A stretch of 64,000 nucleotides of DNA, taken from positions 71,693,754-71,757,753 of the forward strand of contig NC_081847.1 of the NCBI RefSeq assembly GCF_963259705.1, read 5' to 3'. Made by a program: the position numbers and the translations under genes. A model generated the notes under the pieces. That model worked only from the letters and a program-made list of their open reading frames with translations. It was not told the origin of the DNA and ran no database searches. Shown piece by piece: positions 22,667 through 33,300 of this stretch. Within the stretch, counting starts at the first letter, position 1; each line of letters begins with the position of its first letter. The stretch comes from Myotis daubentonii (lineage: Eukaryota > Chordata > Mammalia > Chiroptera > Vespertilionidae).

Positions 22667-23409
22667 CTAGGGGCCCAGTGCATGAATTCGTGCACCTTTA
22701 AAGGAACTGTGGTCCATGAGGCTGTGGTGGGCACAGGGGCGGGTCTTGGCCCATCCTCTGCACCCCTGCCCAGCCCCTCCCACCACAGCCCCTGGTCCCC
22801 TGTCTGCCGGCAGCCTCCTCCCGCCGCTGTTGCTTCCACACACTGATGGTGCTGGCCCTGCTCGCACCCACTGATGGCGTGGAGCGATTGGGGCCAGTGC
22901 CAGCAGTGGGTGCGAGTGGGGCTGGCACCATCAGCGTGTGCGAGCGGGGGCTGCTGCCCTGATCACCCCTCAGGAGCAGGGGGAGGTGGAGAAGCCCTCA
23001 GGGGCTATCGGGACCGGCAGTTGCCACTCACACCCCTTGATGGAACCGAGCGATTGGGACCAGTGCCAGGCGCCAGCAACAGGTATGAGTGGGGCCGGCA
23101 CCAGCAGCAGGTGTGAACACCAGGCAGGATTGTGGCATGCAGGAGCAAAGAATTTTCAGTAACCACCAGAGGCTCGCCCCAAATACAGCGACCAGCTCCC
23201 GCCTTGGTCTGGAGCCCCCACTCACCTGCTCTACCATCTTGCCACGGCCGATGCCTGCCATGTTCCGTGCTCTGCTGCCTGCTGCCGATGCCCACCATGT
23301 TCTGCGTGCACCCCCTGGTGGTCAGCGCACGTCATAGTGACTGGTTGTGTGGTTGTTAGGTTGTTCCCCCGTTTGGTCTATTTGCATATTAGGGTTATAT
23401 ATATATAGA
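22667..23409 (-). mobile_element. Non-autonomous Helitron, 743 bp
   Basis: On the minus strand it starts TCTATATATATAACCCTAAT, then atgcaaatagaccaaac, and ends with the palindrome gtgcacgaattcatgcac and tgggcccctag. It is flanked by A at the 5' side and T at the 3' side. The interior is GC-rich with repeated 'ggtgcgagtggggctggcac'-like wording, which produces overlapping open frames with no recognisable protein. It has no Rep/helicase. Confidence 0.88.
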
Positions 23410-23490
23410 TTAGACAACCAGGTCTGTGAACACTGATTTTTCCTTATTCTCAGAGGTGGTAACAGGTCCCATGCAGAGATAATTCTAGGC

Positions 23491-23662
23491 CAGTGTCCTC
23501 AGCCTTGGCTACTCATTAGAATCATCTGGGGAGTAAAACTCTCAGTGCTCAGGCAGCACCCTGGACCAATCATCTCAGCATCTCAAGGGATGGATCCAGG
23601 CATCCGTGCTTTTTAATATTCTCAGGGTGATTCCATTGTGTAGCCAAGGTTGGGAACCACTG
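23491..23662 (+). mobile_element. MER5A-like hAT-Charlie element
   Basis: The element starts cagtgtcctcagccttggct and ends agccaaggttgggaaccactg in outline, with 'gaatcatctggggagtaaaa' and 'atccaggcatccgtgctttt' between. Length (172 bp) and layout match MER5A. The 8 bases on the two sides, ttctaggc and gcctagaa, are reverse complements instead of a direct duplication. Confidence 0.75.
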
Positions 23663-24246
23663 GCCTAGAAGTGGTTCCAGGCTTTAGCAGGGGGAGCACA
23701 GGAAATGTAACATCTTGTTCTTACAATTGTGGGGCCTCCAGGGGCCCCCACCTCTGAGCTCAGAGATATCAGCAGAGCCCTGAGGCCTGATTTTCAGCTT
23801 TGTAGAACTCTTTTTCCAAGCTTCTAAACTCCCTTCAAAACTACCAGCTTCTTTTCTTTGTTTTCCTGGCTTTCCAGGCGGTAGCTCCTCCTTGAAGTTG
23901 CTATCCCTATCGTCTGAGTGTTCTCTTTTTGCCCTCTCAGTACCTACTTAACACTTTTATACCCAGTTAAAGTTATTTTCTTTGAATTATTATTTTTTTT
24001 AAATAACTAGTGTGATTTTTGCCTCCCGAACAGATCTGGACTGATACACTGAGATGTGGCAAAGGGGAAACCCACTGCTGATGGATGGATAATTTGCGTT
24101 CTTGGACAAAAGAAATGGAGCAAATATAACAGAAACAACATTCAAAGAGGAAACAAAAGGAAATATTCACAAAGTGGAGGTAGGTAGGCATTTTCAGCTC
24201 TAAAAGCATTAACAAGTAAATATAGTGGGAATAAAAAATCCCCAAA

Positions 24247-24455
24247 CTAGCCCAGTTGGCATGGCACAGTGGTTGAGGATTGACCCATGAGCCAGGAAGT
24301 CATGGTTGGATTCCCGGTCACGGCACATGCACCAGTCACGGCTCGATCCCCAGTGTGGGGCGTGTAGGAAGCAGCTGATTAATGATTCTCTCTCATCTTT
24401 GATGTTTCTATCTCTCCCTTCTTCTCTGAACTCAATAAAAATATACTAAAAAACT
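24247..24455 (+). repeat. VES SINE
   Basis: The head ctagcccagttggcatggca is followed by tRNA-like sequence with substitutions, 'gaagcagctgattaatgatt' and the tail caataaaaatatactaaaaa. It is a diverged copy. Confidence 0.85.
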
Positions 24456-24919
24456 AAAGTAATAGTAAGACATAGACCGATGAAACTGTTACATTTCAAA
24501 TATGAAGGAAGGCTGATGAAAACTGAGGCAGAAGAAGTGGGGTTTTCTTTTTTTCAAAGAAAATAAAAATCAGAGCCTTGGCTTTTCAACTCTGATGGTA
24601 GATTCCAGAAGAAAAAGAAGCAATGAAGGAAATTGAAGGAAAAAGGATGTGATCAAGAATTTCATGCCCAAAGTTGATATTTGCACATGACTCAAGTACG
24701 CAAGGATGTACGAAATATATCATTCATATGTCCTTCTTGGGGGCGGAGTGGGGAGGAAGTATTCGAGAATGTGCTTCAGTCAACAAAGAACTCATGAGAA
24801 AAACATCTAGCATTCCTGGAAAGGAAAGTTGTATGGTGGCATGCTTTGAAACAATTTATATCTAAAATTAAATTTAATTAACCACAGGAAAATTATAAAA
24901 CAGAATGTTGTAGTAACAA

Positions 24920-24969
24920 ATATATATATATATACACATATTATATATATGTGTGTATATATACATATT

Positions 24970-25033
<64 letters not shown>
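24920..25033. repeat. (TA)n/(TG)n microsatellite
   Basis: More than 100 bp of TA dinucleotides with short TG/CA interruptions. Ile-Tyr runs on the minus strand come from it. Length polymorphism is expected. Confidence 0.95.
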
Positions 25034-25035
<2 letters not shown>

Positions 25036-25152
25036 CAAAATAAACCTGTAATTTCCTGTGAACGACTGTGACAAAAATTCCCAGGGCATACCAATGAAAA
25101 CCAGAAGCTGGGGAAGGAGGGTGAGGAAGTATAAGGGAGTCAACTGCTATTT

Positions 25153-25339
25153 TAAAAAAAATTTTTTTTTAAAGTTAATTTTGGAGAGAGAGGAAGGAAG
25201 AGAGGGAAACATTGATTTGTTGTTCCACTTATTTATACGTTCATTGATGATTCCCATATGTGACCTGACTAGCGATCAAACCCAAAACTTTGGCTTATCA
25301 GGGACAACGCTCTAACCAACTTAGCTACCTGGCCAGGGC
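25153..25339 (-). repeat. tRNA-derived bat SINE, older subtype
   Basis: The minus-strand head gccctggccaggtagctaag precedes 'ttggttagagcgttgtccct' and a 'caatgaacgtataaataagt' body. Its structure differs from the VES copies elsewhere, so it is an older or separate tRNA-derived subfamily. The flanks tcaactgctattt and tcaactgctactt form a duplication with one mismatch. Confidence 0.8.
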
Positions 25340-25484
25340 TCAACTGCTACTTTTTAATTTCTGAATTTGATAACTTCAGACATGTAAGTTAGAGCATGTT
25401 ATTTAAGAACATAAAAATAATCATCAGTTGAATTAAAAACATTCTGTTTAACAAGTTAGCAGAAAGTAGGAAAAATGAGAAAGT

Positions 25485-25765
25485 AAGTATCTTAGGTTGT
25501 GTGGCATGACAAAATGCCACATATTGGGCAGCTTATAAGCAATAGCACGTTATTTCTCATAGTTCTGGAGGCTGGAAGTCCAAGAGCAGGGTGCCAGCAT
25601 GGTCGGGTTCTGGTAAAGGGCCCCTCTGGTGGCAGACTTCAAACTTCTTGTGTATCCTTACATGGTGGCAGGGGTAAGGGAGCTCTCTGGAGTCAAGGGT
25701 CTTACTCCTAGGTCCATAATTGCTCATTGTAAACTCTGCCCTGGGGTGAAAGGAACAAATCTGCA
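25485..25765 (-). mobile_element. MaLR LTR fragment
   Basis: 'cttataagcaatagcacgtt', 'agttctggaggctggaagtc', 'agggtgccagcatggtcggg' and 'catggtggcaggggtaaggg' are reverse-complement blocks of a MaLR LTR 3' half. Confidence 0.65.
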
Positions 25766-25804
25766 AGTGGTGGGAAAGGTGGGATTTGGAATCCCATACC
25801 TAGA

Positions 25805-25940
25805 CATCAGAGTTAGCACCATGACTAAATGCTGTGCAGCCTCGGGCAAAACACTTCACCTCTCTGAGCCTCCATCTCTCCAGCTATAAAATCTGTAATA
25901 TTTCCCTCCGCTTACCGAGTTCTGTTAAAAATTAAATGAG
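25805..25940 (-). repeat. MIR SINE fragment
   Basis: 'cacttcacctctctgagcct' followed by 'ctataaaatctgtaatattt' is the MIR core in reverse orientation. Confidence 0.65.
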
Positions 25941-26059
25941 GCCCTTTCTAGGAAATGGGCAGTGCTTGACCATGCGCAATACATGTGGTCTCACAGGATG
26001 ACACACCACCGGCACAGTGTGAACGCAGTGACGTAATGATCACATCCTCGTGGGTACGG

Positions 26060-26281
26060 CAGGGTTCCTCGGCCTTGGCACTACTCATATCGGGGCCGGA
26101 TAATTCTTTGCGTATGTGTGGGGGCTGTGCTGTGCATTGCAGGAAGTTTAGCAGCATCTCTGGCTTCTATCCACCCTCCAGATGCGGGTGGCACCCCCCC
26201 CCCCCAGTGTGACAACCAAATACGACTGTAGACAATGCTAAATGTCCCCTGGGGGACAACATTGCCATCAGCAGACCACTG
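26060..26281 (+). mobile_element. MER20-like hAT element
   Basis: It begins cagggttcctcggccttggc, contains 'ggccggataattctttgcgt', 'tgctgtgcattgcaggaagt' and 'aatgtcccctgggggacaac', and ends at a cactg. Length (222 bp) and wording fit MER20. The element has a long C run at about 26196-26205. MER20 copies act as regulatory DNA in some placental mammals, but nothing here shows activity. Confidence 0.75.
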
Positions 26282-28237
26282 GATAGAGAGAGACATGGAA
26301 AAATGCTCTCCGGGAGAGGGATGATAATTGTCTCTAGGTGGTAAGATTCCGGGAAACATTCCCCACCATTAGCCTGTTCGCATTTCTGAATGCAGAGTCT
26401 ACAAGGTGCATGCATTCAGGTGGTGAATAAGACACAAATTGCCAGTGTTTTATTCTTATTCTGTGGACCCAGAGGCCAAGCAGTGCCTCCTCTGTTCTGT
26501 CCTGTGGCCCCCGAGGAGCCAGGTCCTCAGACCTCCTTTGTGTGTGACTGGTTGGCTGGTAGTAAGAGCGTAATCCATGTGGGCTTTCTGTTCCTTCTGA
26601 TGCTCTTTACTCCAGAAGAGAATGGGGTGATTAGTACAAAGTCTTCTTCCCCGGGGCAAGCAGAAAGGAGCGGTTTTTGTGCAAAGACGCTAACAACTTC
26701 ATGATTTTATTTCAAACAAGCAGACGTGCAATTTGCTGGCAAAAATCTACCAGAGAAGCACTCATTAGGCAGTCCTCCACCTGAGCTGCTGTGCTTGTGG
26801 CAAAACCCTCAAAGACCCCGGAGCCTAGCAGCAGCTTCATGTTTACCTCACAGCTCTGAAACGGACATGAAATGCGCCATTGAGGCTGATTTCGCCATTA
26901 TCCCCTTGCGTTCTGATTTTTAAAAGAGATCAAAATTCCATTTTTCCCGAAGAAAGGGAGCGCAGATTCACAGATTTCATTACCGACTTAAAACAAATTG
27001 AGCAAAAAATCAGGGGGAATGTTTTCTTCCTGCGCAGCAAGGCCTCCTTTTAAAACCAGCGAACATCTGGGCACTTAAGCACCTTCTGCTAAGGTCTGAG
27101 GAAGTCAGCTTCCAGAATATGTGTGAGTTCATTGACTCTGCTTCCCTTTCAAAAGCCGAATGAGAAATGAAGGAATCATACTCTAGTTTTTAAAAAAGTG
27201 TAAAGAAAATGGTACATCTGCCAAGAAAGTTTGGATGGGGCATTCAGATCTTACACTAAATGGATGTGAAATGCTGCATTTGGTTGGAACTGGGCCAGAC
27301 GCTGGGCAGCATTTGGATAGGCTGTTCTGAGTTTTTATTAATTTAAAAATCACATCTAGGGTTCTTTTTCCAAGCATAAAAAGTATTTCCACACTATAGC
27401 TCTGCTCTCAAATATGGTAGCCACTAGGCAGGTGATGCTATTTCAATTTCAATTAATATAATCAAATAAAAAATTCAGGTCCTTTCTCAAAGGAGAAAAT
27501 GATAAAGAGGTCTTACTCCTTCCTCCCACCCCTCAGAATCACCGTGGTTGAAATGTGGTGGATTTCCTCCTGATCTCTTTTTCTAGTACTTTCCACATGA
27601 AATTTTAAAAAAGTTGTTTTAATTGGGCTATATGCTGTGTGTAGTAAGCATCTTCTTTGTATATCATACTTTCCACCTAACCTTTATCATGAGACCTTTC
27701 CCATTTTAAAAAACATGCTTGGAGAACTTAATTTATATAATTTTCTGCTTGGAAGAATAATATATTCTTATTATAGGAAATGGAAGTAAAAGAGAAAGCA
27801 GCATTCTCTCTAAAATCTCACTACTCAGAGATAAAAGTCTTAAACCTTTTGGTGAGCATTCCTTTGGCTATTTCTTTGGGCATAACTACACAGATGGGTG
27901 TATAATAGTCAGCTTTATAAGCAGTATTTCTATGTCAGTGAGTATAGAGATACATTATTCCTTTTATTAGCTACAGATTATTTCAAAGCACAAGATGTTT
28001 GACTCTTGTTGCTTCATCTGATCAGTTCCTCCCTTCTTCTGCAGCGTTCTCTCCTTCCTCCCCCCAATTTTTCCTCCCCTCTTTTCTCCCTTTCTTCTCT
28101 CCTGCTCCTCCCTCCTTCCACGAATGTTTTCTGTGCTGGGCACTCTGCCAGTGAAGACAATAGTTAAGGTCCTGCTCGCAAGCAGCTTGTGTCCTGGTGG
28201 AGGAGGCAGAAAGGACAAGAGGTAGAGGGAAGAGATA
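26282..28237. other. Unique non-coding DNA, part possibly conserved
   Basis: No gene is recognised. The 26700-27180 part has few repeats, no open frame of note and a composition typical of conserved non-coding elements (see findings). A purine-poor tract at 28030-28120 is low complexity. Confidence 0.4.
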
Positions 28238-28245
28238 TCCTATAT

Positions 28246-28454
28246 CAGTGGTCGGCAAACTGCGGCTCGTGAGCCACATGCGGCTCTTTGGCCCCTTGAG
28301 TGTGGCTCTTCCACAAAATACCACTTGCGGGCGCGCACTACAGTGTGATTGAAATTTCGTGGCCCATGCGCAGAAGTCGGTATTTTGTGGAAGAGCCACA
28401 CTCAAGGGCCAAAGAGCCGCATGTGGCTCGTGAGCTGCAGTTTGCCAAACACTG
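28246..28454. mobile_element. Non-autonomous hAT MITE with long inverted arms (209 bp)
   Basis: The termini are cagtggtcggcaaactgc and gcagtttgccaaacactg. The exact 8-bp duplication tcctatat lies at 28238-28245 and 28455-28462. Nearly the whole element is an inverted repeat: arms of about 80 bp ('tgtggctcttccacaaaata' and its complement) flank a short loop, so a single strand would fold into one hairpin. No transposase. The duplicated target is the first 8 bp of the Helitron that follows. Confidence 0.95.
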
Positions 28455-28881
28455 TCCTATATAATAAAAGCCCAATATGCAAATAGACCGAATGGCAGAA
28501 CAACCAGTCGCTATGATGCGCATTGGCCACCAGGGGGCAGATGCTCAACAAAGGAACTGCCCCCAGCCCGCAGGCCCCAGGCCAGCCAAGGCAGGGCCAG
28601 CAGGGGCGGGGGGATTCCCGATCACCCCACCAGTCGCCCCGCAGAGGGAGGAGACTGGTGATGGCGGCAGGGGGCGGGGCTGGCTGGTGAGCGGGCCGGT
28701 GCCACCCCCTGATCACCCCGCTGGTTGGTGGGACCAGCAAGTGGGTGGTGCCAGGCCAGCCAAGGCGGGTGCCGGCAGGGGCCCCCTGATTGCCCCACCA
28801 GTCGCCCCACAGATAAGCCCTAATCGCCGGCCAGGCCCAGGGACCCTATCCGTGCACGAATTTCATGCACCAAGCCTCTGG
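28455..28881 (+). mobile_element. Non-autonomous Helitron, 427 bp, invaded at its 5' end
   Basis: It begins TCCTATATAATAAAAGCCCA and includes 'tatgcaaatagaccgaatgg' and a GC-rich 'caggccagccaaggcagggc' body. It ends with cgtgcacgaatttcatgcac and caagcctctgg, where the expected CTAG reads CTGG. The first 8 bases are also present at 28238-28245, upstream of the hAT, so the original Helitron boundary is split by the hAT. Confidence 0.88.
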
Positions 28882-30185
28882 TTAACCAATAACAGTTCAA
28901 TTATAGGTGTAGGGAAGCGCTCTGAAGTGGGCAGCCTGGAGGATGAAACTTGGACCCTGGAGTTGTTCTGGATGGATTCAGTCCTCACTCTTCCACCTGC
29001 TTCCTTGGGGGCCTGGGCAGTGGAGGGGCAGGTGACTGCCCCAGGAGAGGGGCAATGCAGGGTGAAGTGACTGTTGCTGGGGCTGGAGTGGTCAGGGGCA
29101 CTGGACCTGCAGTCCAGGTGCTGACCATTCTCTAGACCAGCGGTTCTTCCTGAGGGCTGGTTTTGTCCCCCTGGAGGACATTGGACAAAATTTCTTCCAC
29201 GACTTGGGAGGATGTGCTACTGGCATTTAGTGGGTAGAGGCCGGGGATGCTGCTGAAAATCTACAATGCACAGGACAGCCCCACGATAAAGAACGATCTG
29301 GCTCAAAATGCTAATAGTGCTGAGGCTGCGAACCCTGTCCTAGAAGGTGCCGGACTTTAGGGTGGAGACGAGACTGAGCCGGAGGTAGTGGAGGGGTAGG
29401 ATGGCCGTGAGGAGGGGAGCAGGGAGCTCAAAGAGATAGCTTTCCAGGAAAGCCATGGCCAGGGGGAGGCAGTGAGGCGCAATGAGGATGCTTCCCGCAA
29501 ATTGGGACCTTAAGTTGCGTGGACATGAGGGAGGGAGAGGGGCTGCAGGGAAGGTGGGGTTCTGGGGGACAGAGCTTCAGTGGAGACAGAAGGTGCAGTT
29601 GCCGAGCACTTGGTGAAGTGGTTACGCATGGGGGTGTTTGTTTACCTAACAGAGGTGTTCCTGAGGGCACAGGGAGAAGGTCTGGGAGGGAGGGGTGTGA
29701 CAGAAGGTGGATCGGGCTAAGGGAAGCCAGGAGCATTGTGGGGGTGAACCTGGAGGAGGGACAGGTGTGGTCAATTAAATTCTTGGCTCCTTTAGCAGGA
29801 TGTTTGATGCTGGAGGTGGGGCTGGGGTATAATTCCAGGCTGTCTGTTAATTCAGCTGAGTCTGAGTCTGGTGGGAAGAAGGTATCAGAGGGGACAGGGA
29901 CTAGAGGGTCTGTACTATGGGCACCCAAAGTGCCAATGCCAGGCTCTATAGAGAGCTTGTATCGGGAGGTTCCAGCTGCCCTGCCTGGAGGGGATCTGGG
30001 TGGGATGCTCTGGGCTTCCGGCCTCCCTGGCTGGACTGCGTGTCTGTGGGCAGGTGAGTGGGTGCTGGGAGTTCCAGGTCCTCGTTTAGTGTCTGGACAG
30101 CTCTTGTTCGGTGCTAAGGACAGGTCTGAGGAGCAAGAGGAACAGTGGATTTACCTTGTTGCTGTTTGAGTTTGTATAAAAGACA
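28882..30185. other. Non-coding DNA with one MER20-like element
   Basis: A MER20-like element on the minus strand occupies about 29137-29341 (recorded separately). The remainder holds overlapping open frames (216 codons on plus, 166 on minus, 29.4-30.2 kb) without recognisable motifs. I do not call a gene. Confidence 0.4.
29137..29341 (-). mobile_element. MER20-like hAT element
   Basis: On the minus strand it reads from 'cagggttcgcagcctcagca' through 'gggctgtcctgtgcattgta' and 'tttagcagcatccccggcct' to 'accgctg', the MER20 order. It is diverged but near full length. Confidence 0.65.
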
Positions 30186-30189
30186 AGGC

Positions 30190-30350
30190 TTGTGAGCCAC
30201 GTGGTCCTGGGTTCCAATCCTGACTCTGCCACAAACCAGCTGGGGAATCTTGGGCCATTGATTTGGCCTTTTGGAGCATCCGTTTCCCCTCAGCAGTGTT
30301 GCTGGGAGGCGTTGCCAGTGGTCTATAAACCAAGTGCTATCCCCGTGTGA
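30190..30350 (-). repeat. MIR SINE fragment
   Basis: 'ggttccaatcctgactctgc' with 'ccagctggggaatcttgggc' and 'catccgtttcccctcagcag' is the reverse complement of the MIR 3' body and core. Confidence 0.65.
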
Positions 30351-30739
30351 AGTGGAGTAGCTAAGGACCCGGGAAAGGAGACAGAAGTGCGCGTGGAGTT
30401 TTGAGCAGCGGGTGTTGACCACACAGCTGGGGAGGGGGACGTGAAAGATGCTCTGGATTTGAAATGTCGCCAGAACAGGCTCTGCCTGTGATATTTCCAC
30501 ACTCACTGCCCAGGGCTGAGTCACAAAGAGAACAGCTGAGAGGATTGGGGCCTTCACACTTCAACTTCCAGAAACTCCGCCGAAGGGCAGTGCAAGTGTG
30601 GAGATGGCAGCGGAGGGAGAGTCCTGCTGAGCAACTGTTTCTCTCACATGGTTCCCCTGGGTCCCCGAACCCTGCGGGATGGGGGGTCGGGAGGCAGTGA
30701 CTCTGTGCTGTCCACTTAGGGGCCAGGCTTCTTACTCAG

Positions 30740-30870
30740 ATTATCTCCTTTAATCTTCGCCACACTCCTCAGGGAGGGCACTTTTATCCCCATTTCACAG
30801 ATGAAGAAGCTGAGGCCCAATGGATGAACTGACTGGCCTTGGTCACACGGTCTACCCTCTTCCAGGAAAG
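30740..30870 (+). repeat. MIR SINE fragment
   Basis: 'cccatttcacagatgaagaa' with 'gctgaggcccaatgg' and 'ggccttggtcacacggtcta' is a sense MIR core. Confidence 0.7.
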
Positions 30871-31724
30871 ATTCTTTTTCTCTCAAATCCCCCGGCTTCC
30901 TTTGGGAACTGGGTGCTGAGAAGGGGCTAGGAGTTAAGACAGGAGTAACATAAGTGCTGTTTGGGGCCCAAAGGCCCAGGGGTGACCAGAATGGGGCAGG
31001 TGGTGGCCAGATGGTGGCTGAGCTAGAGGCAAAGCATTGATGTGAATAGGGGAGCCTTTTCCTCCTTAATTTTGTTTTAACTGGAGAATTCACCATTTGC
31101 CTGCATTAGTTTAATCAAAGCAAGACAGTCTGTTGGTCTTTTTGATTTTTCAGGTCAAGGGTCAGACAGCCTTGCCTGACCCATGGCCTGAGAAATTGTT
31201 CGCAGGAGGCATTGCAAGAGCCAGGACTCAGTCCGATGACAGTACGCTTTGGAGCACCTGCTGTGTGCACAGGTCTATGCTCAGAGCCCAGACAAGTCCC
31301 TAAGCTGAGCTGCTTAGGAGCCACTTGAGGAAGCGAGGGGTGGACAGGCTTCTGCTCATCCTGCAGTCCTTGGCTCATGCATCACCTCCACCAGCAGGCC
31401 TGGCTGGACTCTTCTCCGGCAGGGATGGTGGCCGGGCACACCAAGCTTTGGCCAGGCCTTGCACTCGGCTCTGTCCCTGTGCTGACCCTGGGTTTGTTAA
31501 ATGCATCTTTCTACATCTCTGTAGCCCTCAGATGTTGCACAAGGTCTGGACACAGAAATGGTTTCCGGGAATGCACATGCCCTCCACATAGGCAGTTTGT
31601 TGTAAGTGTCCCGTGAGTGGCTATGGCTGGAGGAGTCCAGAGAAAACGAAAACTGTGTGGATTTGGGGAGTCAAGGAGGGCTTCCACACAGAGGTAGATT
31701 TCAATGGGGTTGTCAGGAAGGCTT

Positions 31725-31880
31725 GCGTTAAATCATTGGATCCCCACCACGACCCTGTGACATCGGTATTATCATCCCTATTTCACAAATGGGCAAGCTG
31801 CGTCTTAGAAAGGAAGAAATATTTGCCTAAGATGTTTCTCCCACCGAGAGAGCTGCAGAAGCAGGAAGCAAGCCCTAGGG
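31725..31880 (+). repeat. MIR SINE fragment
   Basis: 'atccctatttcacaaatggg' with 'caagctgcgtcttagaaagg' is a diverged sense MIR core. Confidence 0.55.
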
Positions 31881-31919
31881 TGATTCTCTTAGTGCCGGTT
31901 GGTAAATCTGGGCTGGAAG

Positions 31920-32105
31920 TCTGATGTGCTGGTTCTCCTGCTCCATGCATCTGCATCCCCATCCACATCACCTGGGGATTTGTTAGAAACGCAGATTCTC
32001 AGGCCCTTGGACCTACAGAAGCAGAAACCCTGGGGTGGAGCCCCGCCATCTCTTTTAACGAGTTCTTTAGGGCCTTGTGTGAGGTTTGCAAGCAGCTGGT
32101 CTATT
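31920..32105 (+). mobile_element. MER5-group hAT fragment
   Basis: 'catcacctggggatttgtta' with 'gaaacgcagattctcaggcc' and 'accctggggtggagcc' follows the MER3/MER5 group of hAT-Charlie elements. Termini are eroded. Confidence 0.5.
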
Positions 32106-32669
32106 GTTTGGGGAGGGCTGGGCAAGGGGCCCAGAGGAGAAGCAGAGCTGGGGTGAGACAGCCCGTATTCAGTTAACTAGCATTTGAGTTGGATGAGGCC
32201 CAGAGCGGGCAGAGACTGGGGCTAAGCTCGGGCTGGGGCACTGGAAAGGCAGGAAGGGGACATTCACAAGGACAGGCTTTGGTGACACTTCCCTTGGCCA
32301 CACAGCTTCTCAGTGGCTACCCTGACCTTTTAAGATGACCTCTGTGGGCGGGGGGAGAAGAAAAACCTCACCCCTCTGTGTGCCTCTCTGCCCATCTCAT
32401 TTCTAGATTCCTCCTGCACAGAAGGGTTCTTCAGTGGGACACGTTCTATGTCGCATGGAGGGGACATGGTCATGTGTAGGGATGGGGGGATGCTGACTGT
32501 GAAAAGGGTGTGTACCCAGGACCGGCTTAAGATGCAACTTCTTCCTCCCTGCACTTGGGTGTGTCACCAGGGCTGTCTCTTCTGGGCCAGCTAGTCGGAG
32601 TCAAGGTGCCAAGATTTAGATGAGGGTTTAGAGAGAGTTGGTAGACCAGGTTGCTTTTGTTTTGAGATA

Positions 32670-32883
32670 TATATATATTTTTTTATGGATTTCAGAGAGG
32701 AAGGGAGAGGGAGAGAGAGAAACATCAATAATGAGAGAGAATCATTGATCGGCTGCCTCCTGCATGCTCCCCACACTGGGGATCGAGCCCACAACCCGGG
32801 CATGTGCCCTTGACCAAAGTCGAACCCAGGACCCTTCAATCCATAGGCCGACACTCTATCCACTGAGCCACACCAGCTAAGGC
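32670..32883 (-). repeat. VES SINE
   Basis: The minus-strand head gccttagctggtgtggctca precedes tRNA-like boxes (gtggatagagtgtcggcct, gggttcgactttgg) and 'gaggcagccgatcaatgatt'. The tail is AT-rich with a short TA run. An L1 relic follows at 32889. Confidence 0.9.
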
Positions 32884-32888
32884 TAGAT

Positions 32889-33060
32889 ATTTTAATTGGG
32901 ATATAATTTACATACAGGAAAATACACAGACCTCAAGTTTGATGAGTCTTGACAGTTGTGTACCACTGTATAAAATGTCCCTATCAACCCAGAGAGGTCC
33001 CCTGCTTCCCCGTCCTGGAGAAAACCACCCTCTCACTTCTATCACCATGAATTACCCTTC
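32889..33060. repeat. L1-derived relic
   Basis: 'ggatataatttacatacagg', 'gtcttgacagttgtgtacca' and 'cctggagaaaaccaccctct' resemble the old L1 segment also found at 49060-49250. No frame is preserved. Confidence 0.5.
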
Positions 33061-33300
33061 CACGCTGGGCTTTGGTAGGGTGACCAACATGCTTCTGTTT
33101 GTCGGGGACCTTTGGTTTTAGCACTGAAAATCATGTGTCCCAGGCAAACCGGGACGTTGGTTACCACAGACAGCTTGTGGCTTCCTGCCTCCGTCTGCTT
33201 CACAGAACCCGTGGGCTCTCACCAGGTCCCCTGGCTGCCATCTCCCCAGGGACTGGCAGGAGGATTTAGATGTCCCTGGTTTTCCTGACCCCAATACCAT

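Noticed and set aside
22667..23409. Short tandem-like G-rich segments considered as CRISPR-like array
   Set aside because: Repeats are irregular, lie inside a Helitron with defined ends, and CRISPR arrays do not occur in mammalian nuclear DNA.
24807..25143. Tyr-Ile repeat peptides on the minus strand
   Set aside because: Translation of the (TA)n microsatellite.
29519..30169. 216-codon plus-strand open frame
   Set aside because: No recognisable motif, a 166-codon frame runs opposite, and no splice or promoter context supports it.
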